Shown piece after piece: positions 32,719-41,391 of a stretch of DNA of 64,000 bases. This DNA is from Kutzneria sp. CA-103260 (GTDB lineage Bacteria; Actinomycetota; Actinomycetes; Mycobacteriales; Pseudonocardiaceae). The notes beneath the pieces were generated by a model. That model made no database searches and was not told where the DNA came from. It saw only the letters and a program-made list of their open reading frames with translations. Where the stretch lies: assembly GCF_018263855.1 (NCBI RefSeq), contig NZ_CP073318.1, positions 5,766,001 through 5,830,000 of the forward strand, read 5' to 3'. Position 1 is the first letter of the stretch. Each line of letters opens with the position of its first letter. The position numbers and the translations under genes are program-made.

Positions 32719-35075
32719 GCCAGCCGCCTCTCCTCGCCGACCGCGAGGAACAGCTCCTCGCGCTTGCCGGCGTAGTCGACCACGACCGTCCGAAGTGGAT
32801 CGCCGCTCAGCCGGCGGATGCTCAGGGCGGCCAGGGATCCTTCGCGCCAGGTGAGGTCGGCGGCCAGGCCACCGCGCAGCCGCACACCGGTGAGGGCGCC
32901 GCTGGGCCAGCTGCTCGGCAACGCCGGCAACACGCGGATCACGTCGTTGTGGCTCTGCACCAGCATTTCCGCGATGCCGGCCGGGAAACCGTAGTTGCCG
33001 TCGATCTGGAACGGCGGGTGCGAGCTGAACAGGTTGGGTAGCAGGCCGCCCCACTGCGAGCCGTCGGTCGGGGCGTTGACGTCCCAGTCGAAACCCAGCG
33101 GGCGGGTCGCCTCCAGCAGCAGGGAACGCGCCGTCTCGCCGTCGCCGAGGCGGGCCCGCAGCGCGATCTTCCACGCCCACGACCAGCCCATCGCGCCGTT
33201 GCCCCGGCGGTCCATCAGGTTCACCGCGGCCTGCGCCAGCTCCGGCGTCGACTCGGGGTCGATCTGACCCAACGGGTACACGGTCACCAGCTGGGACATG
33301 TGCCGGTGCTTGGGGTCGTGCTCGGGCAGGTCGGTGACCCACTCCTGGAGCCAGCCGCCGTCGGAGACGGCCGGCGGGCGCAGCATCGGCAGCGCCTTCT
33401 CGATCTCGGCCAGGACCGGGTCAGCGATGTCGGCGATGCGCGCCGCGTCCAGGCACCGCGTGAAGACCGCCCGGATCAGCGCTATGTCCATAGTGGACGA
33501 ATAGGTCAGCGACTCCGGCCGGCCGTCGACCATGAACAGGTTCTCCGGCGAGGTGGACGGGATGGTGTCGAGCCAGCCCTCCCCCTCCACCAGCCAGTCC
33601 AGGCCGAACAAGGCGCAGCCGCGCAGCAGCGGCCAGGCCCGGTTCCTCAGGAACTCCGTGTCACCGGTGAACTCGTAGTGGTCCCAGGCGTGTTGCACGA
33701 GCCAGGCGCCGCCCATCATCCACAGCGCCCACGACGGGTTGCCGTGGCCCATGCCGACCGGCAGCGCCCAGCCCCACATGTCGGTGTTGTGGTGGGTGAC
33801 CCAGCCGCGCGCCCCGTAGAGCTCGCGGGCGACCGTCGTCCCGTTGGCCGCCATCTTGTCCAGCAGGTCGATCAGCGGCAGGTGGCACTGGCCGAGCCCG
33901 GTCACCTCGGCCGGCCAGTAGTTCATCTCGGTGTTGATGTTGACGGTGTAGTTGGAGGACCAGGCCGGCCGCAGGTCAGCGTTCCACACGCCCTGGAGGT
34001 TGGCCGGCGGGCCGCTGCCCGGCCGCGACGAGGACGCCAGCAGGTACCGGCCGTACTGGAACATCACGGTCGCGGTGAGCTGCTCGTCCCGTCCGGACAA
34101 GACGTCGGCGGCCACATCGATCGGGCCGTTGACCTGGCGGCCGATGCGCAGCGAGGTGCCGCCCAACAATGCCCGCAGGTCGGCGTCGTGCTCCCGCAAC
34201 AACTGCTCTGGGCCCTGGGCCAGTGCCGCGGATACCCGTTCCTCGGCGGCCGCGAAGTGTTCAGTGCGGGTACGAGCGGGCTCGCCGTCCCAGAAGTCCC
34301 GTGCCGACGTGGAACTGGCCAGCACGATCAGAGTCTCGGTCGCGCCGGTGATCACCAGAGTCTGGTCCGAAATGGACACTTCGCCGTCAGTGTCAACCTG
34401 CACCACGACCGCGCCGAACGGGTCGTAGTCGTCGACCGGGCCGCCGGCGTAGTGCAGCGGCTCGATCACCTGCGGCTCGTGCTCGGGCGCGCCGTCGACC
34501 GGGATCTCCACGCCCAGCAGGAATCCCTTGTCCCGCAGGAGCCGGTGCACGACCTTGAGCGGGGAATCCAGCTCCAGCTTGAGATCCGTGCGCCCGGCGA
34601 CGTGCACGCAGAGCACACCGGCCGGGTGGCTGGCCCACACCGAACGCTCCACCTCGTGGCCGTCCACGGTCAGGAACTCGTGGGCGACACCGTTGTCCAG
34701 GTTGAGGGTCCGACTCTGGAGCGTGCCCTCCCCCAACGTCAGCCAGAGATCCGCGAACGGCAGGAACTCCTGGCTGTACGGGCCCTCGAAGGACATCAGC
34801 AGCCGCTCGGCGGTCCGGTGGTCGCCGGCGCGGATCGCGGCCCGCATCTCGGCCAGTCGCTCCGGGCCCGCGCCCTGCGTGATCAGGTCGGCCAGGCTGT
34901 CGGCCGGTCCGTGCGGGGTGCCCGACCAGACCGTGGAGTCGTTGACCTGCAAGCGGGTCCGGCCCGAACCGCCGAAGACCATGGCCCCCAGCCGGCCGTT
35001 GCCGACCGGCGCGGCCTCGATCCACTCCGCCGCCGGCGTCGGCCAGGACAGCACCAAGTCGTCGTGTCGCATCAT
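32712..35075 (-). CDS. GH95 alpha-L-fucosidase-like glycosidase
   Basis: A 787-residue enzyme with the GH95 domain order: N-terminal beta domain (VGNGRLGAMVFGG), then an (alpha/alpha)6 barrel. The catalytic asparagines lie in NINTEMNYW (N379, N381) and the acid in FQIDGNYGF (D692), the pattern of inverting alpha-1,2-L-fucosidases. Members can also act on alpha-L-galactose, so the sugar is fucose or L-galactose. There is no signal peptide; it works on imported material. The start at 35075 overlaps the permease stop by ATGA. Its presence points to xyloglucan-, pectin- or mucin-like side chains. Confidence 0.88.
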   Translation of the reverse strand: MMRHDDLVLSWPTPAAEWIEAAPVGNGRLGAMVFGGSGRTRLQVNDSTVWSGTPHGPADSLADLITQGAGPERLAEMRAAIRAGDHRTAERLLMSFEGPYSQEFLPFADLWLTLGEGTLQSRTLNLDNGVAHEFLTVDGHEVERSVWASHPAGVLCVHVAGRTDLKLELDSPLKVVHRLLRDKGFLLGVEIPVDGAPEHEPQVIEPLHYAGGPVDDYDPFGAVVVQVDTDGEVSISDQTLVITGATETLIVLASSTSARDFWDGEPARTRTEHFAAAEERVSAALAQGPEQLLREHDADLRALLGGTSLRIGRQVNGPIDVAADVLSGRDEQLTATVMFQYGRYLLASSSRPGSGPPANLQGVWNADLRPAWSSNYTVNINTEMNYWPAEVTGLGQCHLPLIDLLDKMAANGTTVARELYGARGWVTHHNTDMWGWALPVGMGHGNPSWALWMMGGAWLVQHAWDHYEFTGDTEFLRNRAWPLLRGCALFGLDWLVEGEGWLDTIPSTSPENLFMVDGRPESLTYSSTMDIALIRAVFTRCLDAARIADIADPVLAEIEKALPMLRPPAVSDGGWLQEWVTDLPEHDPKHRHMSQLVTVYPLGQIDPESTPELAQAAVNLMDRRGNGAMGWSWAWKIALRARLGDGETARSLLLEATRPLGFDWDVNAPTDGSQWGGLLPNLFSSHPPFQIDGNYGFPAGIAEMLVQSHNDVIRVLPALPSSWPSGALTGVRLRGGLAADLTWREGSLAALSIRRLSGDPLRTVVVDYAGKREELFLAVGEERRLAC

Positions 35076-35968
35076 TTGATCCCGGTGAACCCGATGGAGT
35101 TGACAATGCGCCGGCCGAACAGCACGAACAGCAGCAGCATCGGCAAAGCGGCGATGAGGGTGGCGGCCATCAGGCCGGCCCAGTCCACCGCCGTGTTGGG
35201 CGAGGACTGCTTGAACACGGCCAGGGCCAGGGTCAGCGGCCGCACGGTGTCGTCGGTGGTGACCATCAGGGGCCAGAAGTAGTCGTTCCAGGTGTTGATG
35301 AACGTCAGCAGGCACAGCGTGGCGATCGGCGCGGCGCACATCGGCAGCACGATGCGGAAGAACACCCGCAGCGGCCCGGCCCCGTCGATGGTCGCGGCCT
35401 CCTCCACCTCGCTGCTCAGGCCGAGCATGAACTGGCGCAGGAAGAAGATGTTGAACGCGGAGAAGAACGCGCCGGGCAGGATCATGCCGGCGAAGGTGTT
35501 GGTCAGGCCCAGGTTCTTCACCAGCACGAAGTTCGGGATCAGGGTGAAGATGCCCGGCACCATCAGCGCGCACAGCAGGATCGAGAACACCACCTCGCGG
35601 CCGCGCCAGCGCAGCCGGGAGAAGGCGTAGGCGGCGGTGGCCGAGCAGAACACCACCAGCGCGGTCTGCACGCCGGCGTAGACCAGCGAGTTGCGCAGGT
35701 ACAGCGCGGTGTCCAGGGAGGCGCCGGAGCCGCCCTCGGCCTGGGCCTCGGCCACCGAGGCCAGCCCGAGCGCCCGCTTGAACGCGCCCCAGGTGAAGTC
35801 CACCGGCAGCAGCGAGGACGGGTCGGTGTGCAGCGCGAAGTTGTTGGACAGCGCGGTGCGCAGGATCCAGTAGAACGGGAACAGCGTGACCAGGATGATC
35901 ACGGCCAGGTAGATCCAGGCCAGGGCCCGACCGACCGAGGGCCGGTTGGTGACGGAACGAGTTGCCAC
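35072..35968 (-). CDS. Sugar ABC transporter permease, MalG type
   Basis: A 298-residue permease with about six membrane spans. The cytoplasmic coupling loop is EEAATIDGAGPLRVFFRIVLP, the EAA motif of carbohydrate permeases. GTG 35968 has GAGGAG 8 nt upstream. A longer frame exists but overlaps the partner permease. An insertion after TM1 (SVAEAQAEGGSGASLDTALY) makes the first outside loop larger than normal. It pairs with the MalF-type protein 14 bp upstream. Confidence 0.87.
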   Translation of the reverse strand: MATRSVTNRPSVGRALAWIYLAVIILVTLFPFYWILRTALSNNFALHTDPSSLLPVDFTWGAFKRALGLASVAEAQAEGGSGASLDTALYLRNSLVYAGVQTALVVFCSATAAYAFSRLRWRGREVVFSILLCALMVPGIFTLIPNFVLVKNLGLTNTFAGMILPGAFFSAFNIFFLRQFMLGLSSEVEEAATIDGAGPLRVFFRIVLPMCAAPIATLCLLTFINTWNDYFWPLMVTTDDTVRPLTLALAVFKQSSPNTAVDWAGLMAATLIAALPMLLLFVLFGRRIVNSIGFTGIK

Positions 35969-35982
35969 GACCGCATCTCCTC

Positions 35983-36924
35983 TCAGTTGAGGTCGGACTC
36001 GCTGGCGCGGGTCATCCGGAGCTGGGTGAAGGTGATGGCGATCAGCATCACGAACAGGGCCAGCGACATCGTCGCCGCGTAGCCGAAGTCGAACTGGGTG
36101 AAAGCCTTGTTGTAGATGTACATCTGCAGCACCAGCGAGGCGTTCTCCGGGCCACCCTTGGTGGTCACCTGGACGATGTCGAACACCTGGAAGGAGCCGA
36201 TCACGGTCAGGATCACCACCATCACCAGGATGTTGCGCAGCAGCGGCACGGTCAGCCGGCGGAACATCTGGAACTCGGTGGCGCCGTCGACCCGGCCGGC
36301 CTCGTAGATGGTGGCGGGAATGGTCTGCAGGCCGGCGAAGATGAGAATCGCGTTGTATCCCATGGACTTCCACACGCTGATGGCGGCCAGCGAGGGCACC
36401 GCCAGCGCGCTGTCACCGAAGAACAGCAGCGGATGTCCGGTGATCTTGACCAGCAGCGAGTTGATGACGCCCAGCCCCGGGTCCATCATCCAGGACCAGG
36501 TCATCGCCGCGACCACGCCGGAGATCAGGAACGGCAACAGGATCAGGCCGCGGATCAGGGTGGACCTGGTCAGCCGGTGCATGATCACCGCGGTCACCAG
36601 CGAGATCAGGATGCCGAACACCACCGACAGCAGCACGAAGTAGACCGTCACCCACAGGGAGTGCCAGAACACGTCGTCGCCGAACAGCTCGCGGAAGTTG
36701 TCCAGGCCGACCCAGTTGGGCGGGGACAGCACGTGGAAGTCGGTGAAGCTGTAGTAGATGCCCTGGATCGTCGGGTAGGCGAAGAACACCGCGAAGCCGA
36801 CGACGGCGGGTGTGATCATGATCAGGGCGATCGGCAGGTGGCCCCGCTTGACGCCCCGGACGCGTCGGCGACGTGCCGTGGCGACCGGCGCCACCGCCAG
36901 TGTCTCCTGTGTCGCGGTCACCAC
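35983..36924 (-). CDS. Sugar ABC transporter permease, MalF type
   Basis: A 313-residue permease. The basic N-terminus (RRRRVRGVKRGH) is followed by IALIMITPAVVGFAVFFAYP (TM1) and the EAA loop YEAGRVDGATEFQMFRRLTVP. GTG 36924 has GAGAGGGGA 6 nt upstream. It forms the heterodimeric channel with the MalG-type protein. It lies 18 bp downstream of the secreted GH27, fitting a path from extracellular trimming to import. Confidence 0.87.
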   Translation of the reverse strand: MVTATQETLAVAPVATARRRRVRGVKRGHLPIALIMITPAVVGFAVFFAYPTIQGIYYSFTDFHVLSPPNWVGLDNFRELFGDDVFWHSLWVTVYFVLLSVVFGILISLVTAVIMHRLTRSTLIRGLILLPFLISGVVAAMTWSWMMDPGLGVINSLLVKITGHPLLFFGDSALAVPSLAAISVWKSMGYNAILIFAGLQTIPATIYEAGRVDGATEFQMFRRLTVPLLRNILVMVVILTVIGSFQVFDIVQVTTKGGPENASLVLQMYIYNKAFTQFDFGYAATMSLALFVMLIAITFTQLRMTRASESDLN

Positions 36925-36942
36925 GGCATGTCCCCTCTCAAC

Positions 36943-39003
36943 TCAGATGGTGATCTTGTCGATGTCGGCCACGTAGTCCTGCGGCGTGGGGCCGTTGAAC
37001 TCCACCACATTGCTGCCGCCGGCCTTGAGCGTGATCGGCACCACCGCGGTCTGCGGCGTGTTCCAGTCGTTGTCGTTGCTGCCGGCCAGCGGCAGGCGGA
37101 ACGGCACGCCGTTCACCGTCACCTGGGCGGTGCGGCCGGAGTCACCGTCCACATAGGAGACCGTCATCAGGTAGGTGCCGTCCTTGGGGGCCCAGACGTT
37201 GGGGAACCTCAGGTCGCCGGTGCCGCCGAGGTTGCCGACCTTCTTGCCGCCCGAGCACGGGCCGCAGTCGTTGACCGACGCGCCGCCGGAGATCGTGTTC
37301 ACCGAGGCCTCGGCCTCGTAGTTGATCGACCCGTTCTTGTCCGCCGTGGACACCGTGAACGTTGTGCTGGGCGCGGACTTCCTGCCGTCCTTGCCCACGG
37401 CCACCACGGTGAATTCGAACGTGCTCGACGCGGCCAGGCTGGCCACGGTCGCCGAGGTGCCACTGGTGGTCAGCAGGCGGGTGGTGCCGTTGTAGATCTC
37501 GTAGCTCTTGGCGGCGGTGCTGCCGCTGTAGGACGGATCCCAGGCCAGGGTCACGCTGTTGCCGGCGGCGGTGGTGCCGGACGCGGCGGTGGCGTGCAGG
37601 CCGCCGGGCGGGTTCGGCGCGCTGTCCTTGCCGGTCGGGGTGATCTTCAGCAGCTGCGAGCCGTGGGTGGGCAGCTGCGCGGAGATGGTGCCCGAGGCGT
37701 TGGCGAGATCCTTGCGGCTCCACAGGTCCCGCACCTTGACCGAGCCGGTGATGCCCAACTGGGCCAGGTTGGCCGAGACGGTCGCGGTGGCGTCGCCCAG
37801 GTTGAACAGCGCCACCGTGTAGCTGCCGTCCTTGTTGCGGGCGTACCAGGTCTGCTGCTGGGTGGACTGGCTCAGCGGCTTGGCCGCGATGCCGGCCTGG
37901 TCGACCGCGATGACTTCGTCGTTGGTCAGCAGGGAAAGGCCGTAGGAGTCGAGCTTGGTCAGGTCGTCGCCGGCGTAGAGCGGGGCCGCCTCGATCGCCC
38001 ACAGGGTCATGTAGCTCTGGCGCTCGGCGTCGGTGATGCCGTCCATCTGCCCGTTGCCGACGTCGAGGGAGTCCAGGTTGTTCCAGTAGCCGGGGCCGGC
38101 GTCGGGGATCCACTGCACCACGTCGGTGAAGCGCTGCTTGACCGAGTTGTTCCAGGTGACGATGGTGTCGCAGTAGCACTCGACGTCGGTCTCGACGCGG
38201 GCGCCGTTGGAGTTGGCCTTCCAGACACTGGCCTGGCGGTGGCTCAGGCCCCAGGAGATGACGAACTGGATCCTGCGGCCGGTCTTGGCCAGCGCGGTGT
38301 TCCAGGCCTGCACGTCGCTGGTGTTGTCGTAGTTGGCCCCGCCCTGGAAGGAACCCGGGCCGACGCCGTCCAGCTTCAGGAAGTCGACACCCCAGCCGGC
38401 CAGCTCGTTGGCGATGGAGTTGGTGTACGCCTGCGAGCAGGGGTTGCTGAAGTCGATCTTGTACGAGCTGTTCCAGCCGTTGGTGGTGCGCAGGTCGGGG
38501 TAGACCAGGTCGCGGGTGTAGCAGCCCTTGGCTCCGTAGATCGGCGTGTTGCCGTTGTTGTAGGCGCGGATGTCCAGGCCGACGGCCAGGTAGGCGCCGA
38601 ACTTCAGACCCTTGCGGTGGATGTAGTCACCGAGATACTTCATGCCGTGTGGGAAGGTGGTGGCGTTGGCCAGCGGCCGGGCGTAGCTGTCGAAGCCACC
38701 CATCCAGCCCGCGTCCACGTTGACGTACTCGTAACCGTGCGACTTGAGCGTGCTGGCCACGACGTCGGTCTGCTTCATGACATTGGCTTCGTTGAGCCAA
38801 CTGGCCGGGCCGGTCGGGTTCACCCCGGGGTAGTTCGTCGACTCCAGGCTCCAGCTGCTCCAGCCCAGGTAGGGCTTGTCGGCGCCGTCGGCCTTGGCCG
38901 GCTTGGCGTCCGGGGCCGCGGCGGCCGACGGAACCTGCGCCACCGTGATCGCGAGCAGGGCCGCGGCCGCCGCTGTCAGCAGCCGCGTCGTTCTCCGACT
39001 CAT
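36943..39003 (-). CDS. Secreted GH27 glycosidase with FN3 and CBM35-like domains
   Basis: A 686-residue exported enzyme: signal peptide (1-30), GH27 barrel (about 45-400), anti-parallel beta domain, FN3 (about 460-555) and a C-terminal CBM35-like module (YEAEASVNT to the end). The nucleophile is D212 in FLKLDGVG, where KYDNC is usual. The acid/base is D311 in WNNLDSLDVGNG, where WNDPDML is usual, so N309 replaces the first aspartate. These shifts suggest a specificity other than plain alpha-galactose; beta-L-arabinopyranose is a known GH27 alternative. It should act outside the cell and release oligosaccharides for import. Confidence 0.85.
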   Translation of the reverse strand: MSRRTTRLLTAAAAALLAITVAQVPSAAAAPDAKPAKADGADKPYLGWSSWSLESTNYPGVNPTGPASWLNEANVMKQTDVVASTLKSHGYEYVNVDAGWMGGFDSYARPLANATTFPHGMKYLGDYIHRKGLKFGAYLAVGLDIRAYNNGNTPIYGAKGCYTRDLVYPDLRTTNGWNSSYKIDFSNPCSQAYTNSIANELAGWGVDFLKLDGVGPGSFQGGANYDNTSDVQAWNTALAKTGRRIQFVISWGLSHRQASVWKANSNGARVETDVECYCDTIVTWNNSVKQRFTDVVQWIPDAGPGYWNNLDSLDVGNGQMDGITDAERQSYMTLWAIEAAPLYAGDDLTKLDSYGLSLLTNDEVIAVDQAGIAAKPLSQSTQQQTWYARNKDGSYTVALFNLGDATATVSANLAQLGITGSVKVRDLWSRKDLANASGTISAQLPTHGSQLLKITPTGKDSAPNPPGGLHATAASGTTAAGNSVTLAWDPSYSGSTAAKSYEIYNGTTRLLTTSGTSATVASLAASSTFEFTVVAVGKDGRKSAPSTTFTVSTADKNGSINYEAEASVNTISGGASVNDCGPCSGGKKVGNLGGTGDLRFPNVWAPKDGTYLMTVSYVDGDSGRTAQVTVNGVPFRLPLAGSNDNDWNTPQTAVVPITLKAGGSNVVEFNGPTPQDYVADIDKITI

Positions 39004-39057
39004 CGAAACTCCATCTCAGTCGCACCGTTGCTGACTGTCCACAAGGGACACTGTTGG

Positions 39058-40176
39058 TCAGGCGACCCGCAGGTCGTCCATGGCGTCCCGGTTCCAGGCG
39101 ATGCCCAGTCCCGGCATGTCCGGTGCGACGGCACAGCCGTCCACAACGGACATCTCCCCAGTGGTGATGGCCCGCAGCTGCGGGATGTGCTCGACGAACC
39201 GGCCGTTGGGCACGGCGGCCGCCAGGCTCACGTGCAGCTCCATCAGGAAATGCGGACAGACCTCCGCGTTGAACGTCTCAGCGGTGTGCGCGACCTTCAG
39301 CCACGGCGTGATGCCGCCGATGCGCGCCACATCCACCTGCACGACCGAGGCCGCGCCACGGTGCAGGTACTCGCGGAACTGCGCCACCGAGTACAGCGAC
39401 TCGCCGACGGCGATCGGGATGTTGGTGGCGTGGGCCAACCGTTCGTGCGCCGCCACGTCGTCGGCCGGCAGCGGCTCCTCCAGCCAGGTCAGGCCCAGCG
39501 GCGCGAACAACTCGGCCCGGCGCAGCGCCTCGGCCAGCGTCATCGACTGGTTGGCGTCGACCATGACCGGGAAGTGCGGGCCGACCGCCTCCCGCACCGC
39601 GGCCAGCCGGGCCGCGTCCTCGGCCCCGCTGGGCTTGCCGACCTTGACCTTGATGCCGCGCCAGCCCGCGTCCCTGGCCTTCAGCGCGCCGGCCACCAGC
39701 TCGTCGGTGTTCAGGTGCAGCCAGCCCGTTTCGGTGTCGTACAAGGGAACCCGCGACTGGAAGCCGCCGGCCACCCGCCACAGCGGCTCGCCCGCGCGGA
39801 TGCACCGCAGATCCCACAGCGCGGTGTCGACGGCGGCCAGGGCCAGCGAGGTGATCGCACCGACGGTGGTGGCCCGGGTCGACGCGAACAGGTCGTGCCA
39901 GACGGCCTCGACACGGGTGGCGTCCGCACCGACCAGCCGCGGCAGCAGGTGGTCGCGCAGCAGGGCCAGCACGGCGGTGCCACCGGTGCCGATCGTGTAG
40001 GTGTAGCCCAGGCCGACCGCACCGTCATCGGTGGTCAGCTCGACGAAGACCGTCTCCTGGGACAGGAACGCCTGCACCGCGTCCGTGCGCACCTGCTCGA
40101 CCTCGAGGTCCACCAGGAACGCCTCGGCCTTGCGGACTGTGGCCACGCCTCGCCCTCCATCGGGTTCGGTCTTCAT
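39058..40176 (-). CDS. Enolase-superfamily sugar-acid dehydratase
   Basis: A 372-residue mandelate racemase/muconate lactonizing enzyme-type protein. K176 and K178 (GIKVKVG), D207 (VDANQS), E233 (LEEP), E259 (GES), D282 and H309 (CPHFLMELH) give the KxK plus His base layout of acid-sugar dehydratases. L-fuconate, L-galactonate or a related acid is a fair guess because the same operon has a GH95. It is first in the operon, downstream of a TTGACA promoter. No matching sugar dehydrogenase or aldolase is present here, so the rest of the pathway lies elsewhere. Confidence 0.82.
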   Translation of the reverse strand: MKTEPDGGRGVATVRKAEAFLVDLEVEQVRTDAVQAFLSQETVFVELTTDDGAVGLGYTYTIGTGGTAVLALLRDHLLPRLVGADATRVEAVWHDLFASTRATTVGAITSLALAAVDTALWDLRCIRAGEPLWRVAGGFQSRVPLYDTETGWLHLNTDELVAGALKARDAGWRGIKVKVGKPSGAEDAARLAAVREAVGPHFPVMVDANQSMTLAEALRRAELFAPLGLTWLEEPLPADDVAAHERLAHATNIPIAVGESLYSVAQFREYLHRGAASVVQVDVARIGGITPWLKVAHTAETFNAEVCPHFLMELHVSLAAAVPNGRFVEHIPQLRAITTGEMSVVDGCAVAPDMPGLGIAWNRDAMDDLRVA

Positions 40177-40202
40177 GGATCCTATACGATCGGTGGTACG
40201 TG

Positions 40203-40231
40203 ATTGTTAACGCGGCTTTGCCGGGTGTCAA
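40203..40231 (-). promoter_or_regulatory. Candidate promoter of the glycan operon
   Basis: On the minus strand TTGACA (40231-40226), 17 bp, then AACAAT (40208-40203), 26 bp before the dehydratase start. It lies in the 125-bp divergent gap shared with the AraC gene. GTTAAC sits just at the -10 region. Confidence 0.45.
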
Positions 40232-40288
40232 TGGGTCGTGTTTCAGCCGTTACCGGGCCGTGTCGGGGTCCCAAGATCCGCCCGCGCG

Positions 40289-40294
40289 TACACT
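40289..40294 (+). promoter_or_regulatory. Leaderless -10 box for the AraC gene
   Basis: TACACT lies exactly 7 nt before the ATG at 40302 and no ribosome site is present. Confidence 0.5.
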
Positions 40295-40301
40295 CCTCGA
40301 C

Positions 40302-41270
40302 ATGCCGCCGGCAGCCGCCTTCCACCATCGGGTAGACGAGGGCGTCGTCGAAAAGGGCAGTGCCCGCCAGACATTCGCGCTCCCGGTCGGCGGACAGAGC
40401 CTCCAGTACACGGGCACTCTGGGGCGGCCGGGCACCGGCTTTCGGACCGTGACGCGGCTGCTGATCGGCGGCGTGACCACGTTCGACTGGACCTATCAGG
40501 GCACCGGCGCGCACACCGAGCGGACCGAGTCGCTGATCCGACTGTCCCCCAACGGGTTGACCTATCTGTGCGTATGCGTGGAGGGCACCACCCGGATCCG
40601 CCACCGCGGCGCCGACCTGCTGCTCAAGCCCGGCCGGGCCGCGCTCTGCTCGACCGTGAACCCGTTGGAGGCCCGGCACTCCACGCAGAACCGGCTGCTC
40701 ACCGTCTACGTCGACGCGGCCCGGCTGGAGAGCCAGGTGCCCGGCGTCAACCGGCTGGTCGGCAGCACGCTGGCCGTGGAGGGCGTCGGGGAACTGCTGG
40801 TGCAGCACATTCTCGCCACCATGAAGGCGGCGTCCGGTCTGGACAGTGCCGGGCTGGCCGCCGCCTCCGAGGCCGTGTCGGATCTGCTCGTCGGCACCCT
40901 GTCCCGACGGGCCCAGCCCGTGTCACCGGCGCTGGAGGCCCAGATCAGCGCCTACATCGACAGTTGGCTCGGCGACCCCGAACTGTCGGTGGAGCGCATC
41001 GCCGCCGCCCACCACATCTCCGTGCGCACCCTGCACCGCGTGTTCCAGCAGCGCGGCGAGACCGTGTCCACGCACATCAAGAACCGGCGCCTCGACGGCT
41101 GCCACGCCGACCTGCTGGCCCGCCCCGACCTGATGATCGGGGCGATCTGCGCGAAGTGGGGCATCACGGACATCGCCCACTTCTCCCGCCAGTACAAGTC
41201 CCGCTTCGGCTGCACCCCCACCGACACCCGCGACCAGCGCCTCAACCTGGGCAGCCTCCCCACCCGCTAA
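40302..41270 (+). CDS. AraC-family regulator of the glycan locus
   Basis: A 322-residue protein: an N-terminal AraC_binding_2-like sensor (residues 1-205, FRTVTRLLIGGVTTFDWTY) and a C-terminal AraC DNA-binding domain (PELSVERIAAAHHISVRTLHR, then ICAKWGITDIAHFSRQYKSRF). It is transcribed away from the nine-gene glycan operon and shares its promoter region, so it is probably the activator. The ATG at 40302 fits a leaderless promoter; the longer frame upstream crosses the intergenic region. Together with the GntR at the far end the locus would have two levels of control. Confidence 0.82.
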   Translation: MPPAAAFHHRVDEGVVEKGSARQTFALPVGGQSLQYTGTLGRPGTGFRTVTRLLIGGVTTFDWTYQGTGAHTERTESLIRLSPNGLTYLCVCVEGTTRIRHRGADLLLKPGRAALCSTVNPLEARHSTQNRLLTVYVDAARLESQVPGVNRLVGSTLAVEGVGELLVQHILATMKAASGLDSAGLAAASEAVSDLLVGTLSRRAQPVSPALEAQISAYIDSWLGDPELSVERIAAAHHISVRTLHRVFQQRGETVSTHIKNRRLDGCHADLLARPDLMIGAICAKWGITDIAHFSRQYKSRFGCTPTDTRDQRLNLGSLPTR

Positions 41271-41283
41271 CCCCCGCCTTTTC

Positions 41284-41308
41284 CGCCACATGTGGTCCAC
41301 ATGTGGCG
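41284..41308. repeat. CCACATGTGG palindrome, likely bidirectional terminator
   Basis: CGCCACATGTGG, one base, CCACATGTGGCG: a perfect 12-bp dyad in which each arm itself contains the palindrome CCACATGTGG. A further copy, CACATGTGG, follows at 41329-41337. It lies in the 121-bp gap between convergent genes (AraC stop 41270, nucleotidyltransferase stop 41392). Confidence 0.6.
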
Positions 41309-41391
41309 CTGAGAGTCGACTGTGGCGCACATGTGGCATTTCGGCGGTGGTGTGGGGCAACAGCAGAGACAAGCAGTGCTCGGTTGGTGGC

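Noticed and set aside
29980..32775. A 931-codon open frame on the plus strand
   Set aside because: Antisense to GH36, the binding protein and the esterase; no start signal or motif.
35962..40203. A 1413-codon open frame on the plus strand
   Set aside because: It runs antisense to the permeases, GH27 and dehydratase, which have clear family motifs; composition is His/Arg/Gly/Val-rich as expected for a shadow frame in high-GC DNA.
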